Shown here: positions 20,001-29,954 of the stretch, piece after piece | How the letters are laid out: each line of letters begins with the position of its first letter | How positions within the stretch are numbered: position 1 is the first letter of the stretch | Assembly (NCBI GenBank): GCA_947579605.1 | Contig: OX388321.1 | Location: 23,055,614 to 23,119,613, forward strand | DNA: 64,000 nucleotides | Source: Athripsodes cinereus | Taxonomy: Eukaryota > Arthropoda > Insecta > Trichoptera > Leptoceridae | Direction: 5' to 3' | Translations under genes and position numbers: made by a program | The notes under the pieces: model-generated | Databases searched by the model: none | Told to the model about the DNA's origin: nothing | Seen by the model: the letters and a program-made list of their open reading frames with translations, nothing else

Positions 20001-20985
20001 ACACTGTTTGAAAACTATATCCATTTTTTAAACCGAATTTATTACTCATTCTCTGTCCGAATTATGTTCAAAATTTCTGTCCACCTCTTGTACTGTTAAG
20101 TTAGTACCTACGTATAGTACACCTAAAACTACATGACCCACTGTCACCGGTGACAACATTACATATAAATATTATTATGTACTATGTTGATAGGTACATA
20201 GTGTTACCTTTGCGGTCTCGATCTGAACAACTTACAAAACAACCGGCACGCCATCTGCACACGTCATTAACCTAAAGTATTGAATCGGACGAGACCGCAG
20301 CTAGATACCAATATAGATTTGTTACTTTCTACATTTCATGCTGCAAAAATATGTCGATGCTTTTTTCGTACATCGTAGAGAAAACGTTTAAACGAATAAA
20401 AAAAATGCTGATCCATAAATCCCTATTGGAAGACATGCTGTAATACTTTTTCTTTTTTAGTATGTCTATGATATCATTGATTTAATGAAAAAAATGTGAG
20501 TTTTCAATAAGTGTTCATAATAATTACACATTTTTTATTGTTGAACTGAATTTGGACACATGGCGCAGATAAAAACACTAATCAAACTTCTCGATAGGAG
20601 AACCACGTTTTACATTTTTTAAACTTAAACTAAATAAAACAAAGCGTCCCAACGCTTACGAATTGGCTCTGAACTGGCTCAAGCGATCATTTTTAGTATC
20701 TATGAAAAACATTCACCAATAATTCTGCCATTCATTTTTTAGATCTTGAAAACATTAACATCTGCCTTCTAAATGGCCCTGGAACAATGAAATAGAAAAC
20801 TGTAACAATGAAATGCAATTTGTTATATTCAATCCTTGTCTAGTGCGATTTTCTGCTATGTGCATTGCTAGGATTGGCCGTTATAATAAATTACTCATTT
20901 TTAATTTATATTTTTTTATTAATAACATAAATGTTAAGAAAATTGAAAAAAACACAATATGTAGCTAACTTCCAAATGACTTTAT
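20001..20985. other. No gene; minor repeat words
   Basis: Contains GATAGGAGAACCACG (20590) and GCGTCCCAACGCTTACGAAT (20644), which recur at 59640 (GATTGGAGAACCATG) and 42768 (GCGTCCCGACGCTTACGAAT). They are fragments of an unclassified repeat. No coding signal. Confidence 0.5.
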
Positions 20986-20990
20986 TAACT

Positions 20991-21035
20991 TCGCGTACTA
21001 GTATTCGGAAACTCTCGTCTCCATCATCAGGCGAT
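20991..21035 (-). ncRNA. Hammerhead ribozyme (most complete copy)
   Basis: Minus-strand order: stem I UCGC; core CUGAUGA (21030-21024, intact); one U; stem II GGAGAC-GAGA-GUUUCC (six pairs including one G-U, GNRA tetraloop); GAA; palindromic stem III UACUAGUA; cleavage base C (20995); stem I partner GCGA. Position 15.1-16.1 is U-A instead of the usual A-U. Hammerheads with such short stem III helices are known from Penelope-like elements and retrozymes, where dimers form the active fold. Downstream follows TTAATAAAGTCA and TTTGGAAGTT, shared with the copy at 62198-62233. Confidence 0.78.
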
Positions 21036-21060
21036 TAGTAAAAAAAGTGAAATAAGATAC

Positions 21061-22042
21061 AGAGACAAACAGTATTTATAGGATTTGAACAAAAGAAAGT
21101 TGGGAGAAGCCCATGTTGATAAGAAAGTAATTATAATTCAATGATATAAAACTATTGGAAAGTGAACCGCTGTGGACGGATTCACGAGAGAATAATTTAA
21201 GAAAAATACATATAAATATCTAACTTCTCCGGTATTTACCTTATTGCGAAATGGGGAAACCACAGAAAACCCAAATCAGAGAAGAGCAAAAATGTTATTT
21301 CCAATGACGCTCAGTTATTATAACAAAGTTGTCGTTATTTAACTGCTACTCCGTTTAGTTATTTTCAAAGATTATCCTACACATAAATAAACATTCAAGT
21401 GTGGATGTTTTGAAAGTAATTTATATGATTTCCATATTTTTTTTTTTTTTTTTTTTTATTTATTTATTTAAGTACATAAGACAAACTATAACAATAAGTA
21501 ATTCATAACCTTAATATATCTAATAAGTAACAATTTTTTTTTCTCACTCTCCAAACAGTAAAAAGTTTATTGGTATTAGGAGAGTAGGGACATATTAAAT
21601 ATAAAACAAATCAAATGCATACAAATTTGAAAACTATTTCTACAAACTATTCTTTTACAAATTACATTATACCTACTGTTATTGCCTCCTACATCCCTGA
21701 GCATTTACCAACATGACACGTTCAGTACTGCTTTGACTCTGCGGTTTTCATTACCTGAAACCCAGTACACCTGTATTAGTAATTTCTGATATTGTTATAT
21801 CATGTTATGTATTATTACGTAATGTCAAACTACCTGGGAATCTCATACATAAACTGATATCACACACCCACACACACACCAGCTGTGGACATGTTTGAAA
21901 ATTAACATTTTCTACTACACATATTGAAAAAACGAAAAACTTGTCTGTAAAACATCGAAAATCGAAATTTCAAATATTTTTTTATGCTCTTTCACATCGT
22001 CATAATACGACAGAAAAATAAAACAGTAAAGAATATAAAATA
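21061..22042. other. No gene recognised
   Basis: AT-rich with a long T-run and TTTATTTA repeat at 21440-21472. No coding content. Confidence 0.45.
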
Positions 22043-22122
22043 TTGTGATGACATCGCTGCATACTGGAGTGGCAAAGTCTTAAGTCCGGACCAAAAAAGT
22101 AAATGAAGGTCCTATAATGATG
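22043..22122 (+). mobile_element. LINE C-terminal/3' end fragment
   Basis: Codes YCDDIAAYWSGKVLSPDQKS and then a stop. The copy at 39792-40010 (minus) ends AIYVAEYWSGKN and SPDPKSK, so both are the 3' end of one CR1/Jockey-like LINE. It closes in (GAT)n. Confidence 0.75.
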
Positions 22123-22195
22123 ATGATGATGATTCTGGATGATTTTATTTTGACGCCGTTTAAGAGTCCTTAGACCGTCTCAAGGACGCCATAAT
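22123..22195 (-). repeat. LINE 3'-end repeat shared with 42530-42600
   Basis: Inverted, it reads GGTCTAAGGACTCTTAAACG then GCGTCAAAATAAAATCATCC and (ATC)n. The same order, near-identical, lies at 42530-42595. The two GAT-tailed repeats here meet head-on tail to tail. Confidence 0.65.
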
Positions 22196-22254
22196 ATCAT
22201 ATGCTCAACAGGTTGAAACAGAAATTGGCGAGGTTAGTGAAGGTACCATGGATA

Positions 22255-22440
22255 AAGTTCGTCGGTAGCCTGGAGGTAGAGTCTCGGCCTCGTGAACAAG
22301 GGGTCCGTGATTCGATACCAGGTACCGGCAAACTCCCCTTTCACGACACAAGCTTTCAGTAGCTTATTGTGAAAGGTGTATAAGGTTGTATTTGGGTTTA
22401 TAACAAACAAAACCCATATATATATATTTAAAAAAAAAAA
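22255..22440 (+). mobile_element. tRNA-derived SINE (SINE1)
   Basis: Head GTTCGTCGGTAGCCTGGAGG, box-B-like GATTCGATACCA, body GGCAAACTCCCCTTTCACG, TATA repeat and poly(A) at 22430. About 90% similar by eye to the copy at 17221-17402. The box B of this copy is mutated (GATTCGATACC). Confidence 0.88.
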
Positions 22441-22628
22441 TTGCACTTGAACCAGCCTGAACCGATTCGTAAGCATCGGAACGCCTTTCCTGTTTCCAAC
22501 TAAAATGAGTTTGCATAGTTGTTTGGATGAAATGTGTCTGTTGAGTTACATATACTCTTTACATCTTCAATCACGCAGGTGTGAAAAATCCAGTAAAATA
22601 CGAAAACTACGTTTAACAAGTTCATATT

Positions 22629-22839
22629 AATTTAGAGAATTAATATGAAAAAACAACACTGTTATTTTTTGACAAAAACTTTACATAACCTCGAGTACTT
22701 TTGTCAATGTAGTATTATCAAAAATGTTCTCTTGATAATCTCAAGCAGTCTTGACGAAAGTACTCGAGCTAAGGTTTATTTATAGTTTTTTTTTGTGAAA
22801 AATTAACAGTGATTTTTTTACATATTAATTCTCTAAATT
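22629..22839. mobile_element. Foldback MITE (about 210 bp)
   Basis: The outer ends AATTTAGAGAATTAATATG and its inverse are near-perfect. The pairing continues inward through AACACTGTTA, then CTCGAGTACTTTTGTCAA with its partner TTGACGAAAGTACTCGAG. The RNA or single strand would form one long imperfect hairpin. No coding frame. It ends exactly where the reverse-transcriptase frame on the right stops. Confidence 0.85.
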
Positions 22840-23262
22840 TATTCACTTTCACTTTCAGCCATCAATACCAAATCATCGGCAAACATTAACGCTCTTACAT
22901 TCATCCCATTCATATCAACACCTACATTCATTTCTTTCAATGGACGAATACAATGATCAATGTATAGGTTAAAAAGCCATGGCGACATCATGCACCCTTG
23001 TTTTACTCCTTTTGTCAGTGTGAACCATTCCGACAGGTTATTGTTCACTCTAACACACTCAGAACTTCCTGTATATAGGGACGCAATGGCGTGAATAAGC
23101 CGACTATCCACCCCACACATTGATAGTATTTGCCTAATTTTCTCACGATCTTCTCTATCATAAGCCTTTTCTAGATCAACAAACGCGCAGAAAAGCTTCT
23201 GGTGTTTCTCCAGGAGCTTTTCTGTCACCATTCGCAGGGAGAAGATCTGGTAGAAGGTAGAT
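22840..23262 (-). pseudogene. LINE reverse transcriptase domain fragment
   Basis: About 140 residues: YQIFSLRMVTEKLLEKHQ, FCAFVDLEKAYD (motif A aspartate), GVKQGCMMSPWLFNLYID (motif B), and LMFADDLVLMAE, the catalytic F-A-D-D of non-LTR reverse transcriptases. Translation runs open to the foldback MITE and is cut off there. N-terminal endonuclease and the thumb are missing. RTE/CR1-type by motif style; possibly the missing upstream part of one of the LINE families A-D, though linkage cannot be shown. Confidence 0.9.
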
Positions 23263-23281
23263 GATGATGTGCAAAAAGAAA

Positions 23282-23365
23282 AAAATAAATAACTATACTA
23301 TACCCTCACGCCGTCTCCCAAGTGGGGTAGGCAGAGAAAACGCAACGCCAAATAGATTTATAAAA
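23282..23365 (-). mobile_element. LINE-A 3' tail fragment
   Basis: ACTATACTATACCCTCACGC, CGTCTCCCAAGTGGGGTAGG and CAGAGAAAACGCAACGCC mirror the ending of the 18525-19115 copy. Only the last 80 or so bases survive. Confidence 0.85.
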
Positions 23366-23925
23366 TAAGTAAAAAATACTGTAATTACAACCTCATCGAT
23401 GTATTGCTGTCTGTGTGTTGTATAATACTGCAGATAGACAGATTATTCCACGTGTTAAATGCATACGTACCTACCTATATAGAATCAGTTCCTATATTAT
23501 TAATATTGCGTGGTTGAAATTTTAGCGAGCAATTTCCTACCAATAGGAAACTGTGGTTTTCACACAATTTTAGAGAGAATCAGTCTGCTATGTATTGAAA
23601 TAATTAAAATTCAACCCTATACCAATATTTACAGCTGGATTTATTAATAAATTCATACTATATTAGGATAATATCTATCTCTATATATCTACTTATCTAT
23701 GTTTGAATTAAATATCTCACTCGGGGACCGAAATACGAATGTTTCGATAAAGACCAAGGTAACAGATTTGACTAACGTAAGTGATAATGTGAGCAGAAGC
23801 TATTGGAAGCTGGCATAATTGGTAGCATTATTCATACACGAGGTTTTATGAAAATCTGCCTTTGACATGTGTAATTTTTGTTTGTAAAATGCTTATTTAC
23901 AACAGATGGCTTCTTAAACAGAGAT
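23366..23925. other. No gene recognised
   Basis: AT-rich. Nothing recognised. Confidence 0.45.
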
Positions 23926-24008
23926 GGTGGCAGCCTCGTGATAGAGTCTTGAATTTTTGAAAGAATAGTTCGGTAGTTCGTGGTTCGAGTCCCGTAGATG
24001 ACCCATTC
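23926..24008 (+). repeat. tRNA-like sequence (SINE head or tRNA pseudogene)
   Basis: Box-A-like GGCAGCCTCGTGATAGAG and, about 45 bases on, box-B-like GGTTCGAGTCCCG. No cloverleaf with a proper acceptor stem could be folded by eye, so it is a tRNA-derived repeat rather than a gene. Confidence 0.6.
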
Positions 24009-24149
24009 AATTTCCACAATTTCTTTCATTGTTTGCATGGTAAATAAAGATCAATCCTAACATATAAATTCGTAGATGTATATTTATTTATTAATACATT
24101 TTATAGGTGGGTACCATACTCACAATAGAGACAATAACTAATCATGATT

Positions 24150-24330
24150 TTACAAATACAAAATGTACATTTTTCAATATTGTCAACTATCGCCCGCCAC
24201 CATGTACCATAATTAATTGACATAACATAAATATAGACAATTCAAACAGATTGAGCACGTCCTAAATTATAGTGTACTAACACGACGATACACATTAGGT
24301 TTAAACATTGTGTTTTCCATATCAATTAAA
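24150..24330 (-). mobile_element. SINE2 fragment, body without head
   Basis: ATAGACAATTCAAACAGATT, GAGCACGTCC, TTATAGTGTACTAACACGAC and GACGATACACA follow the order of the minus-strand SINE2 at 63590-63860. The tRNA head is missing. Confidence 0.75.
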
Positions 24331-24955
24331 CATCCCCAATTTTTAAGAATATCTCATAAATAATGTTGTCTGAAATATGCAAAAAAAGAACTTCTAATTT
24401 TGTTACATAAATAATAAAACAATTTTTTGGGTTTGACTACTTTTGATTTCGTGATCCTAATTACAATAATATGTAGAATATTCGCAACTTTCCCAGCATG
24501 GGGTTACCACCACTTAACAATGTACAGAGAACATAATAATGAATTTCTGTCCATTGTTCTAATATATGAGGTCCGTATGAATTTCTAGTATACACCAGTG
24601 GCGTGCCTTCCATTTGTGCCAAAAAGCCGGGCATGAGGTTTCCATGCTTAAGAATAATTTTGAAATATTACGTGCAATTCACAATCCATTAATTTTAAAT
24701 ATCGCATGAACAGTGTAAGTGAATTCTATGCGAAGTCGTCAGAAGCACCAAACAAACTTTGCGACATGCAGTAGAGCTGTGCTACATGTCTCGTTCGAGT
24801 CACAGTCAAGTGCAGTAGTCTACATATCAACGTTAGAACCTACATTTAAGCGAGGTTGTATGCAGAGAAAAAAAAACTTGACTTATCACAACATTTCAAC
24901 GATACGTGATTAACACACCGGCTCTTGTCCGATCATCAAAGTTAAGTATCTTTAA

Positions 24956-25656
24956 AGGCGGCCATACACATGACTGTAGCAGGCACACTTGCATAACAGC
25001 TCATTGCACATGCCATCTACTATCATGTATATACGCTAACTGGCATGCCTGTATCTGCCACGCAAGTAGATAGCACAGCATTTGATTTACTGGCATGCAA
25101 CATGAGGGAGGGGACGCGGGGGGCTACGAAACCGGCATGTGTGAACGTCGCGACAGGTACAGGTATGCCAGTAGCTGACCTTCTTTTTTATTTTATCCGC
25201 AATTTTCCCTAACAATTCATCAAATTTTTCTGGCAGCATTCTTAAATGGTTTCTGTAACCATACATATCTTCTTGTCGCATTTCTGTAAGCAGACAACTA
25301 CTTGCTCCAAAATTTTCCCTTCTGCTTATCCAATCTTTCATCCAAATTCGTCTTCTTTTACTATTCTTTTTTCTCTCATTAAATTAGCCACACATTGTAC
25401 TGCTAATTGCAATATGATAATATTTAATTCATTTTGAATGTTTTCCATTGCAAAAAAGCTTGAGAATGAGTGATTTGAGACATGTACTGTCTCGTGGCTA
25501 GCTTGTGTATACGTCTTGTAAATACAGGCATGCAAGGACGCAAATTGCCTGCAAGTTTAACTTGCAAATGTGTCCACATCGCGCCAGTAACTTCCACATG
25601 CCATTAACAAGCATGCTCGCTACTGTTCCATTTTACAGGCATGTGTATGGCCGCCT
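24956..25656 (-). mobile_element. PIF/Harbinger element, deleted (701 bp)
   Basis: Perfect 17-bp terminal inverted repeats AGGCGGCCATACACATG flanked by TAA on both sides, the 3-bp duplication of this superfamily. Many GGCATG/CATGCC words lie beneath both ends. Between them is the N-terminal part of a transposase. Confidence 0.93.
25087..25535 (-). pseudogene. PIF/Harbinger transposase N-terminus, frameshifted
   Basis: The upstream part reads AVQCVANLMREK. After one frameshift at the A-run near 25370 it continues IWMKDWISRRENFGASS, then EMRQEDMYGYRNHLRM and LPEKFDELLGKI, the conserved N-terminal region of Harbinger/HARBI1-like nucleases. It then runs into non-transposase sequence near 25180. 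The DDE catalytic domain is deleted, so it cannot act as a nuclease. Confidence 0.88.
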
Positions 25657-25845
25657 TAATAGTGCTCAACTCTCAGATGAGTAACCACAAATGAAGTCAA
25701 TTTTTTATTAGTTTATTGCTTTTTTTTATTATACCACTTTTAAGGTAAAATTTAACCACCGTTTTCACATTAAGATTATGAGGTAACTTATATTGAGGTT
25801 GGATCTATTCACTGTAAAAACGTTAGACACGCCACTGGTATCTAC

Positions 25846-26149
25846 CCGTAGCTGTGAGAAAGTTCTACAATGTACATAATAACTTAATAATATTTTCAAT
25901 ATTAATATGATATGATATTATTATTCCACTAAATTCTACAGAGCTACGATCACCCCATTGTGATAAACGGCTTTCGCTAGAAACGCCGATTCATAGAATA
26001 GGTAGGATTAATAACTAATTATTTATGATCGCAAGTATTGTTTTGTTTATTAAGTAACTAGTTTATCATTATGTTCTGGGGGGGGGCATAAAAGGCCACT
26101 TTATATGAATCATAACAGGATCATATTAGGAATTGTAAAACGATTTAAC
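25846..26149. other. No gene recognised
   Basis: AT-rich. A run of nine G lies at about 26080-26088. Confidence 0.45.
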
Positions 26150-26303
26150 GGCCACATTTCACCAAATATGAATCATTTGATGAAATGAATTGCGGGTGAA
26201 TCGCGTACAATCGTGAACATTTTACGAAAATTAGAGGAATTGCTACGGATCTACTGGCAATTCGGGAAATGAATCATTTGAAGATGAATTGCCCAATGTG
26301 GCC
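26150..26303. mobile_element. Short MITE (154 bp)
   Basis: Ends GGCCACAT and inverted GGCCACATT. Inside, AATGAATTGC and GGCAATTCATC-type words and two GAATCATTTGA words mirror one another. ATTTA occurs on both sides (26043+100 and 26305) and may be the duplication. Non-coding. Confidence 0.65.
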
Positions 26304-26394
26304 AATTTAGGCCCTCTGGCTTATCCTCATTCATACAATCAACTACACTTTTTTTATTTATAAAATCTCATCGTTTAAGATTTTTTCTTTATAG

Positions 26395-26527
26395 TTAAAA
26401 TGATTTTAAAAACACTGTATAATTTCCAAATTAAATTTATTCACCTCAAACGTTTTCGCCAAGGCTTCTACTTGGCATCATCAACATTTAATTTGGAAAT
26501 TATACAGTGTTTTTAAAATCATTTTAA
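26395..26527. repeat. Inverted repeat, 42-bp arms, enclosing a hammerhead motif
   Basis: Left arm 26395-26436 and right arm 26486-26527 are perfect inverses (core AAACACTGTATAATTTCCAA). The 49-base spacer holds the hammerhead core described separately. Confidence 0.9.
26447..26485 (-). ncRNA. Hammerhead-ribozyme-like motif in a hairpin loop
   Basis: Minus order: UUGAUGA (C3U change); extra U; stem II GCCAAG/CUUGGC (six perfect pairs, 7-base loop); GAA; palindromic stem III AACGUU; U as the cleavage base. The 42-bp arms outside would serve as a very long stem I, which makes this copy structurally favourable despite the core change. Confidence 0.65.
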
Positions 26528-26584
26528 TTATAATGAATTTCCAAAGTGTTAACACAAAAACATTTGATTTATTTTTCTTTATAG

Positions 26585-26885
26585 TGGTTAACAATCCATT
26601 GGATTGGTTTGCAACGAGTTTTGATTTTCTTCTCTATTCTTCCCTATTTCCTGCCAGTCTCTTTGTGCCACAGTTCATGACCTTCTTCACTTGATCCATT
26701 TAGGTGTCTCTTATTCAGTTTCTACCATTTCTGCCTTCAATCTTGCCCTCAGCGATGGTGAGGAGCAAACCTGGGTGCTTGATGTTGTGACCAATTCAGT
26801 TTGCTCATTACAACACCTTTTTATCGAATAATTTTTCGTTACAACATTCTTTTATCGAGTCATAGTTACATAATATTCTAAAACA
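26585..26885 (-). mobile_element. LINE-C 3'-end fragment
   Basis: Minus-strand homolog of 16230-16550, starting at its 3' end with CAATCCATTGGATTGG, then CTATTCTTCCCTATTTCC and GATGTTGTGACCAATTCAG. It keeps the ATCGAATAA...ACAACATTC duplication also visible in the 17778-18135 copy, so those two copies are sisters. Confidence 0.82.
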
Positions 26886-27140
26886 TTCCAATCCTCCCTT
26901 GTCTTAGGGGTAGTAGGGCAAAGTTATTGTCAGTGGTAGTGTTATAAATCATTACCCCTTTTAAAACACTCGCCATTCTCCGTATAACCTCCAAAACTAA
27001 TACACAAATAGTTGGAAATAGAAACTTCGAATACTAATATAAATACCAAAATGTTACCTTTTCCTACTCAAGTAAAAATATGATTTTATACGGAGTTATT
27101 AGATTTGTGAATGAATTGAAAAAAAAATAACGAAGAGACT

Positions 27141-27265
27141 GTTTTCATCTGAAAGAACCAATGTGGTTTGACCACATAGATCAAAGTTTCTAAGGATATA
27201 TCAATATAGCGATACATTTTACTTTGCCTTCTTCACATGATATATGGCGCAAGGGTGTATGCAGT
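27141..27265 (+). mobile_element. LINE-A 3'-end fragment (internal deletion)
   Basis: ATCTGAAAGAACCAATGTGG, TTTGACCACATAGATCAAAG and TTCTAAGGATATATC follow LINE-A order, then jump to a SAYPSWDMA-like ending (ATATGGCGCAAGGG). Strongly decayed. Confidence 0.6.
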
Positions 27266-28164
27266 ACAATAGAATTATTTAAGCTCTCAACTGCTTTTTC
27301 TTGCATAAAAACTTCTGCAGATGATATTTGCTACATGTAATCAATATGCTTTGTTAGAAAATACATAATTGTAAAAAATTAAAAAAATGTTTCACATATA
27401 ATATGCCTGCAACTTAAACTAGGTACTGTTAAAGCACTTTCCCATCATTCTTTCATTTAGGTATAATATTTTAAAAAGCTCTTTATGTGAACGTTTAATT
27501 GTCTCTAATAAAACTATAAATTTTTAGACTCACATCTAAGTCTACATATTATCTAATAAAGCACAGCATCCCGAACTTTGAAGGCCACTTTATTAATACA
27601 AAGCTTCCAAAACTATATATAATCCTCACTTTGATATTATGTTATTACATACGTATGAGTAATACTCAACAGTTGTTCAAAGTGTATTAGTGAAGCTGGC
27701 TTAGTGAAGTAATTTCTTCCAATCTATCTGAGATAATGTTGTCTGCTAACTCAGATATCTAACTTTGCACATAAAATATTTGTTTAAGGTACCGGCATGT
27801 AACAGACATTTTTCGTTCCTTTTCGTGTCCGTTCTAAATCTTTCCACCTCAAAAGGTGGCGACAAAGTTACACAGCCTTGCGTTGAAATGTACTCTTTTC
27901 CAGATACTTCAGGAGTCCAAGGACTCTTATTTATGTTTGGAAAGCGATGTCAATTTTTGGTGTGTGGCCACTAAATCTAGAGTGCTCCCTCGGGGCAGCA
28001 TTTCTCGCTTTAATGCGACATTAAATCCTGTTTGTGCATTGTGTGTCGTTATGGAGAAACATATCTCCAGGTACGGCACGAGGTGTGTGGCGGGCGCTGC
28101 CCTTAAAAAAAAATGTCAATTAAAAACTTACAAGTCATTTCAATTCTACCAGTTCCACCAAGCC
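27266..28164. other. Unassigned; open frame of unknown nature
   Basis: A 120-codon plus frame (27856-28218) has a more balanced composition than its surroundings (Cys-rich, with the segment GSISRFNATLNPVCALCVV). I recognise no domain. It may be decayed transposon coding or a single exon, but no clear splice context was found. It overlaps a LINE-A tail at its end. Confidence 0.35.
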
Positions 28165-28275
28165 ATAAACCATACCCTCACGCCTATCCTAACAGAGCGA
28201 ACGTCAAACTATAATTAATTATTTTTTAGATACTTCTTTTGCAACCTTTACATTCATGCAATTTCTCATTCATAT
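28165..28275 (-). mobile_element. LINE-A 3' tail fragment (degenerate)
   Basis: ACCATACCCTCACGCC, then AACAGAGCGAACGTCAAAC and CATTCATGCAATTTCTCATT, parallel to the tails at 55700 and 15180 in the same orientation. Confidence 0.65.
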
Positions 28276-28797
28276 ATGAATTATTTAGAACTTTTAGATT
28301 AGATTAGATATCTTGCAAGAAATGCATTTTAATGTTGTAGGTTCATAAATAAGCACATGGATCTTCGAGTTTCTATCAAAGCTTTGCTTCAGCTTACTAT
28401 AACATATCGTGGGCTCAATTCCAGAACAAGACATCTCAAATTTTGGTGATTATGAGTCACATTTTCCCGATTTAAGTCATGATTTGTCCATTATCTCAAA
28501 ACTTTTGATTTTTATACATATATGTCTAGTTATGATAATAAAAGCTCACGATAATAAAAAAAAAATTGTTTATGTAGAAATAATTAATTCTTTGGCTCAA
28601 ATTCTGCCATACGTAGCTAAAATTTTATGATACTCAAAATGACTGATGTTAAAGTATAATAAAATTAATTAAATATACATCTGCATTTTTCAAAATCAGT
28701 GGAATCCATTGAAACATAATAAAAAATTGGTAAGAAATTCAAGGTTTGTATTGAAAACAGTCAAAATTCAGTTATTTATTGTGCTCCACTTACTAAC
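28276..28797. other. No gene recognised
   Basis: AT-rich. The 73-codon frame at 28409 shows no recognisable motif. Confidence 0.45.
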
Positions 28798-29200
28798 ATT
28801 ATTATCTGGTCCAGAGCACAGGTCCTGGAAAATGGTAACTTCAATGCGGAACAGGCATGGCGGAATGAATGGGATAGTAAAAACACAAAAAATAAATACT
28901 TAGTAACAGACCCAACCAAAAGACTTGATGGTTTTACGTTGGACCATAGGGAGTGGGTGAGATTGAACCGCATTAGAACGGACTGCAGCAGAAGCGCAGC
29001 GGAGCGCCATAAATGGGGGTACATTGCCGACCCTAGCTGCGATTGCGGGGCAACATCACAAACCACGCAACATATTGTTGCTGATTGCCCTATTTATAGG
29101 TTCCACGGTGTGATGGAAGGTTTTAGTAATCTGACAACCGAAGCCAGAATTTGGCTGAGGGATACAAGAGTCATTTTATAAATTTTATAAATTTTAAATA
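28798..29200 (+). pseudogene. LINE ORF2 C-terminus (CDCG zinc-knuckle type)
   Basis: Open from about 28800: FTLDHREWVRLNRIRTDCSR, KWGYIADPSCDCGATSQT, TQHIVADCPIYR, ending RDTRVIL and stop at 29181. LNRIRT plus CxCG and HIVxxCP define the C-terminal tail of Jockey/CR1-like LINE reverse transcriptases. Only this tail is present. A T-rich 3' region follows. Confidence 0.85.
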
Positions 29201-29309
29201 TTTTGCGATTGTATTTTATTTTACAATTTTATCTTTCTGACATGTTTTTTTTTTACAATTTTATCTTTTTGACATTTTTTTTTTTACAATTTTACCTCTA
29301 ACATTTTTT
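29201..29309 (+). repeat. Tandem T-rich repeats after the LINE C-terminus
   Basis: Three to four units of TTTTACAATTTTATCTTT plus TGACAT, period about 35 bp. Probably the LINE 3' untranslated region, amplified by slippage. Confidence 0.75.
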
Positions 29310-29954
29310 TTATGATTTTTGTTTTTAGTGATTTTTATGATTTATAGCGCCTGACATGCCATACGATTATATATATATATATATACTAACATTATGATAC
29401 AAATGAATGTCTCATTTTAATCCCAAGTCACTAACTAATATTTCAAACAAAGTTATAATAAGTTATCCTGAACCGAAACTTTGTAAAGATTACCTGATGT
29501 TGTAATACCGTATTTAAACTGCATTAATCTGACATATTATTCTATAAGGCAACTGTATTAGATGGCTCTCCTATCATCCAATATACCCACCAAATTCTAT
29601 CACAGTGACGGTGCGTCTTGAGGAGCATTGGTGCGGCACATTTTTCAAATTTATTTATAAACACAAAATACGACCAAAACAGCCTGTACAGGGAAGTAAA
29701 GTTTTAAAAACATAGGTACTTGAAACAAAAACAATCAACCTACAGCAACAGACAATGAAAAACAAAAACATGATGACAGTAGCTACAGGGGGTCCTCAGT
29801 GGAGAGCATGTGCTTTCGAATAAGCCCGCTCACGGCGCATTTCTTCACGGTATACTCAAAATCGTAGAAGATATTGATTTTAACACAGTAACTAATCCCT
29901 TCTACATGGAGTAGAGAAAAAGTCTGAAAAAAATCCAAATAACTGAAAAAAAAC
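29310..29954. other. No gene recognised
   Basis: AT-rich, with (TA)n near 29368-29388. Nothing else assigned. Confidence 0.45.

Larger units (their letters stand above)
24596..25837. mobile_element. Old hAT-type MITE hosting a PIF/Harbinger insertion
   Basis: Ends CAGTGGCGTGCC and, inverted, CAGTGGCGTGTC are typical of hAT termini. The flanks GTATACAC and GTATCTAC agree at six of eight positions and fit the nTnnnnAn pattern. Removal of the inner element leaves about 540 bp with no coding frame. Confidence 0.75.

Noticed and set aside
23926..24008. Possible functional tRNA gene
   Set aside because: A and B boxes are visible, but no acceptor stem or proper anticodon arm can be folded; treated as a tRNA-derived repeat.
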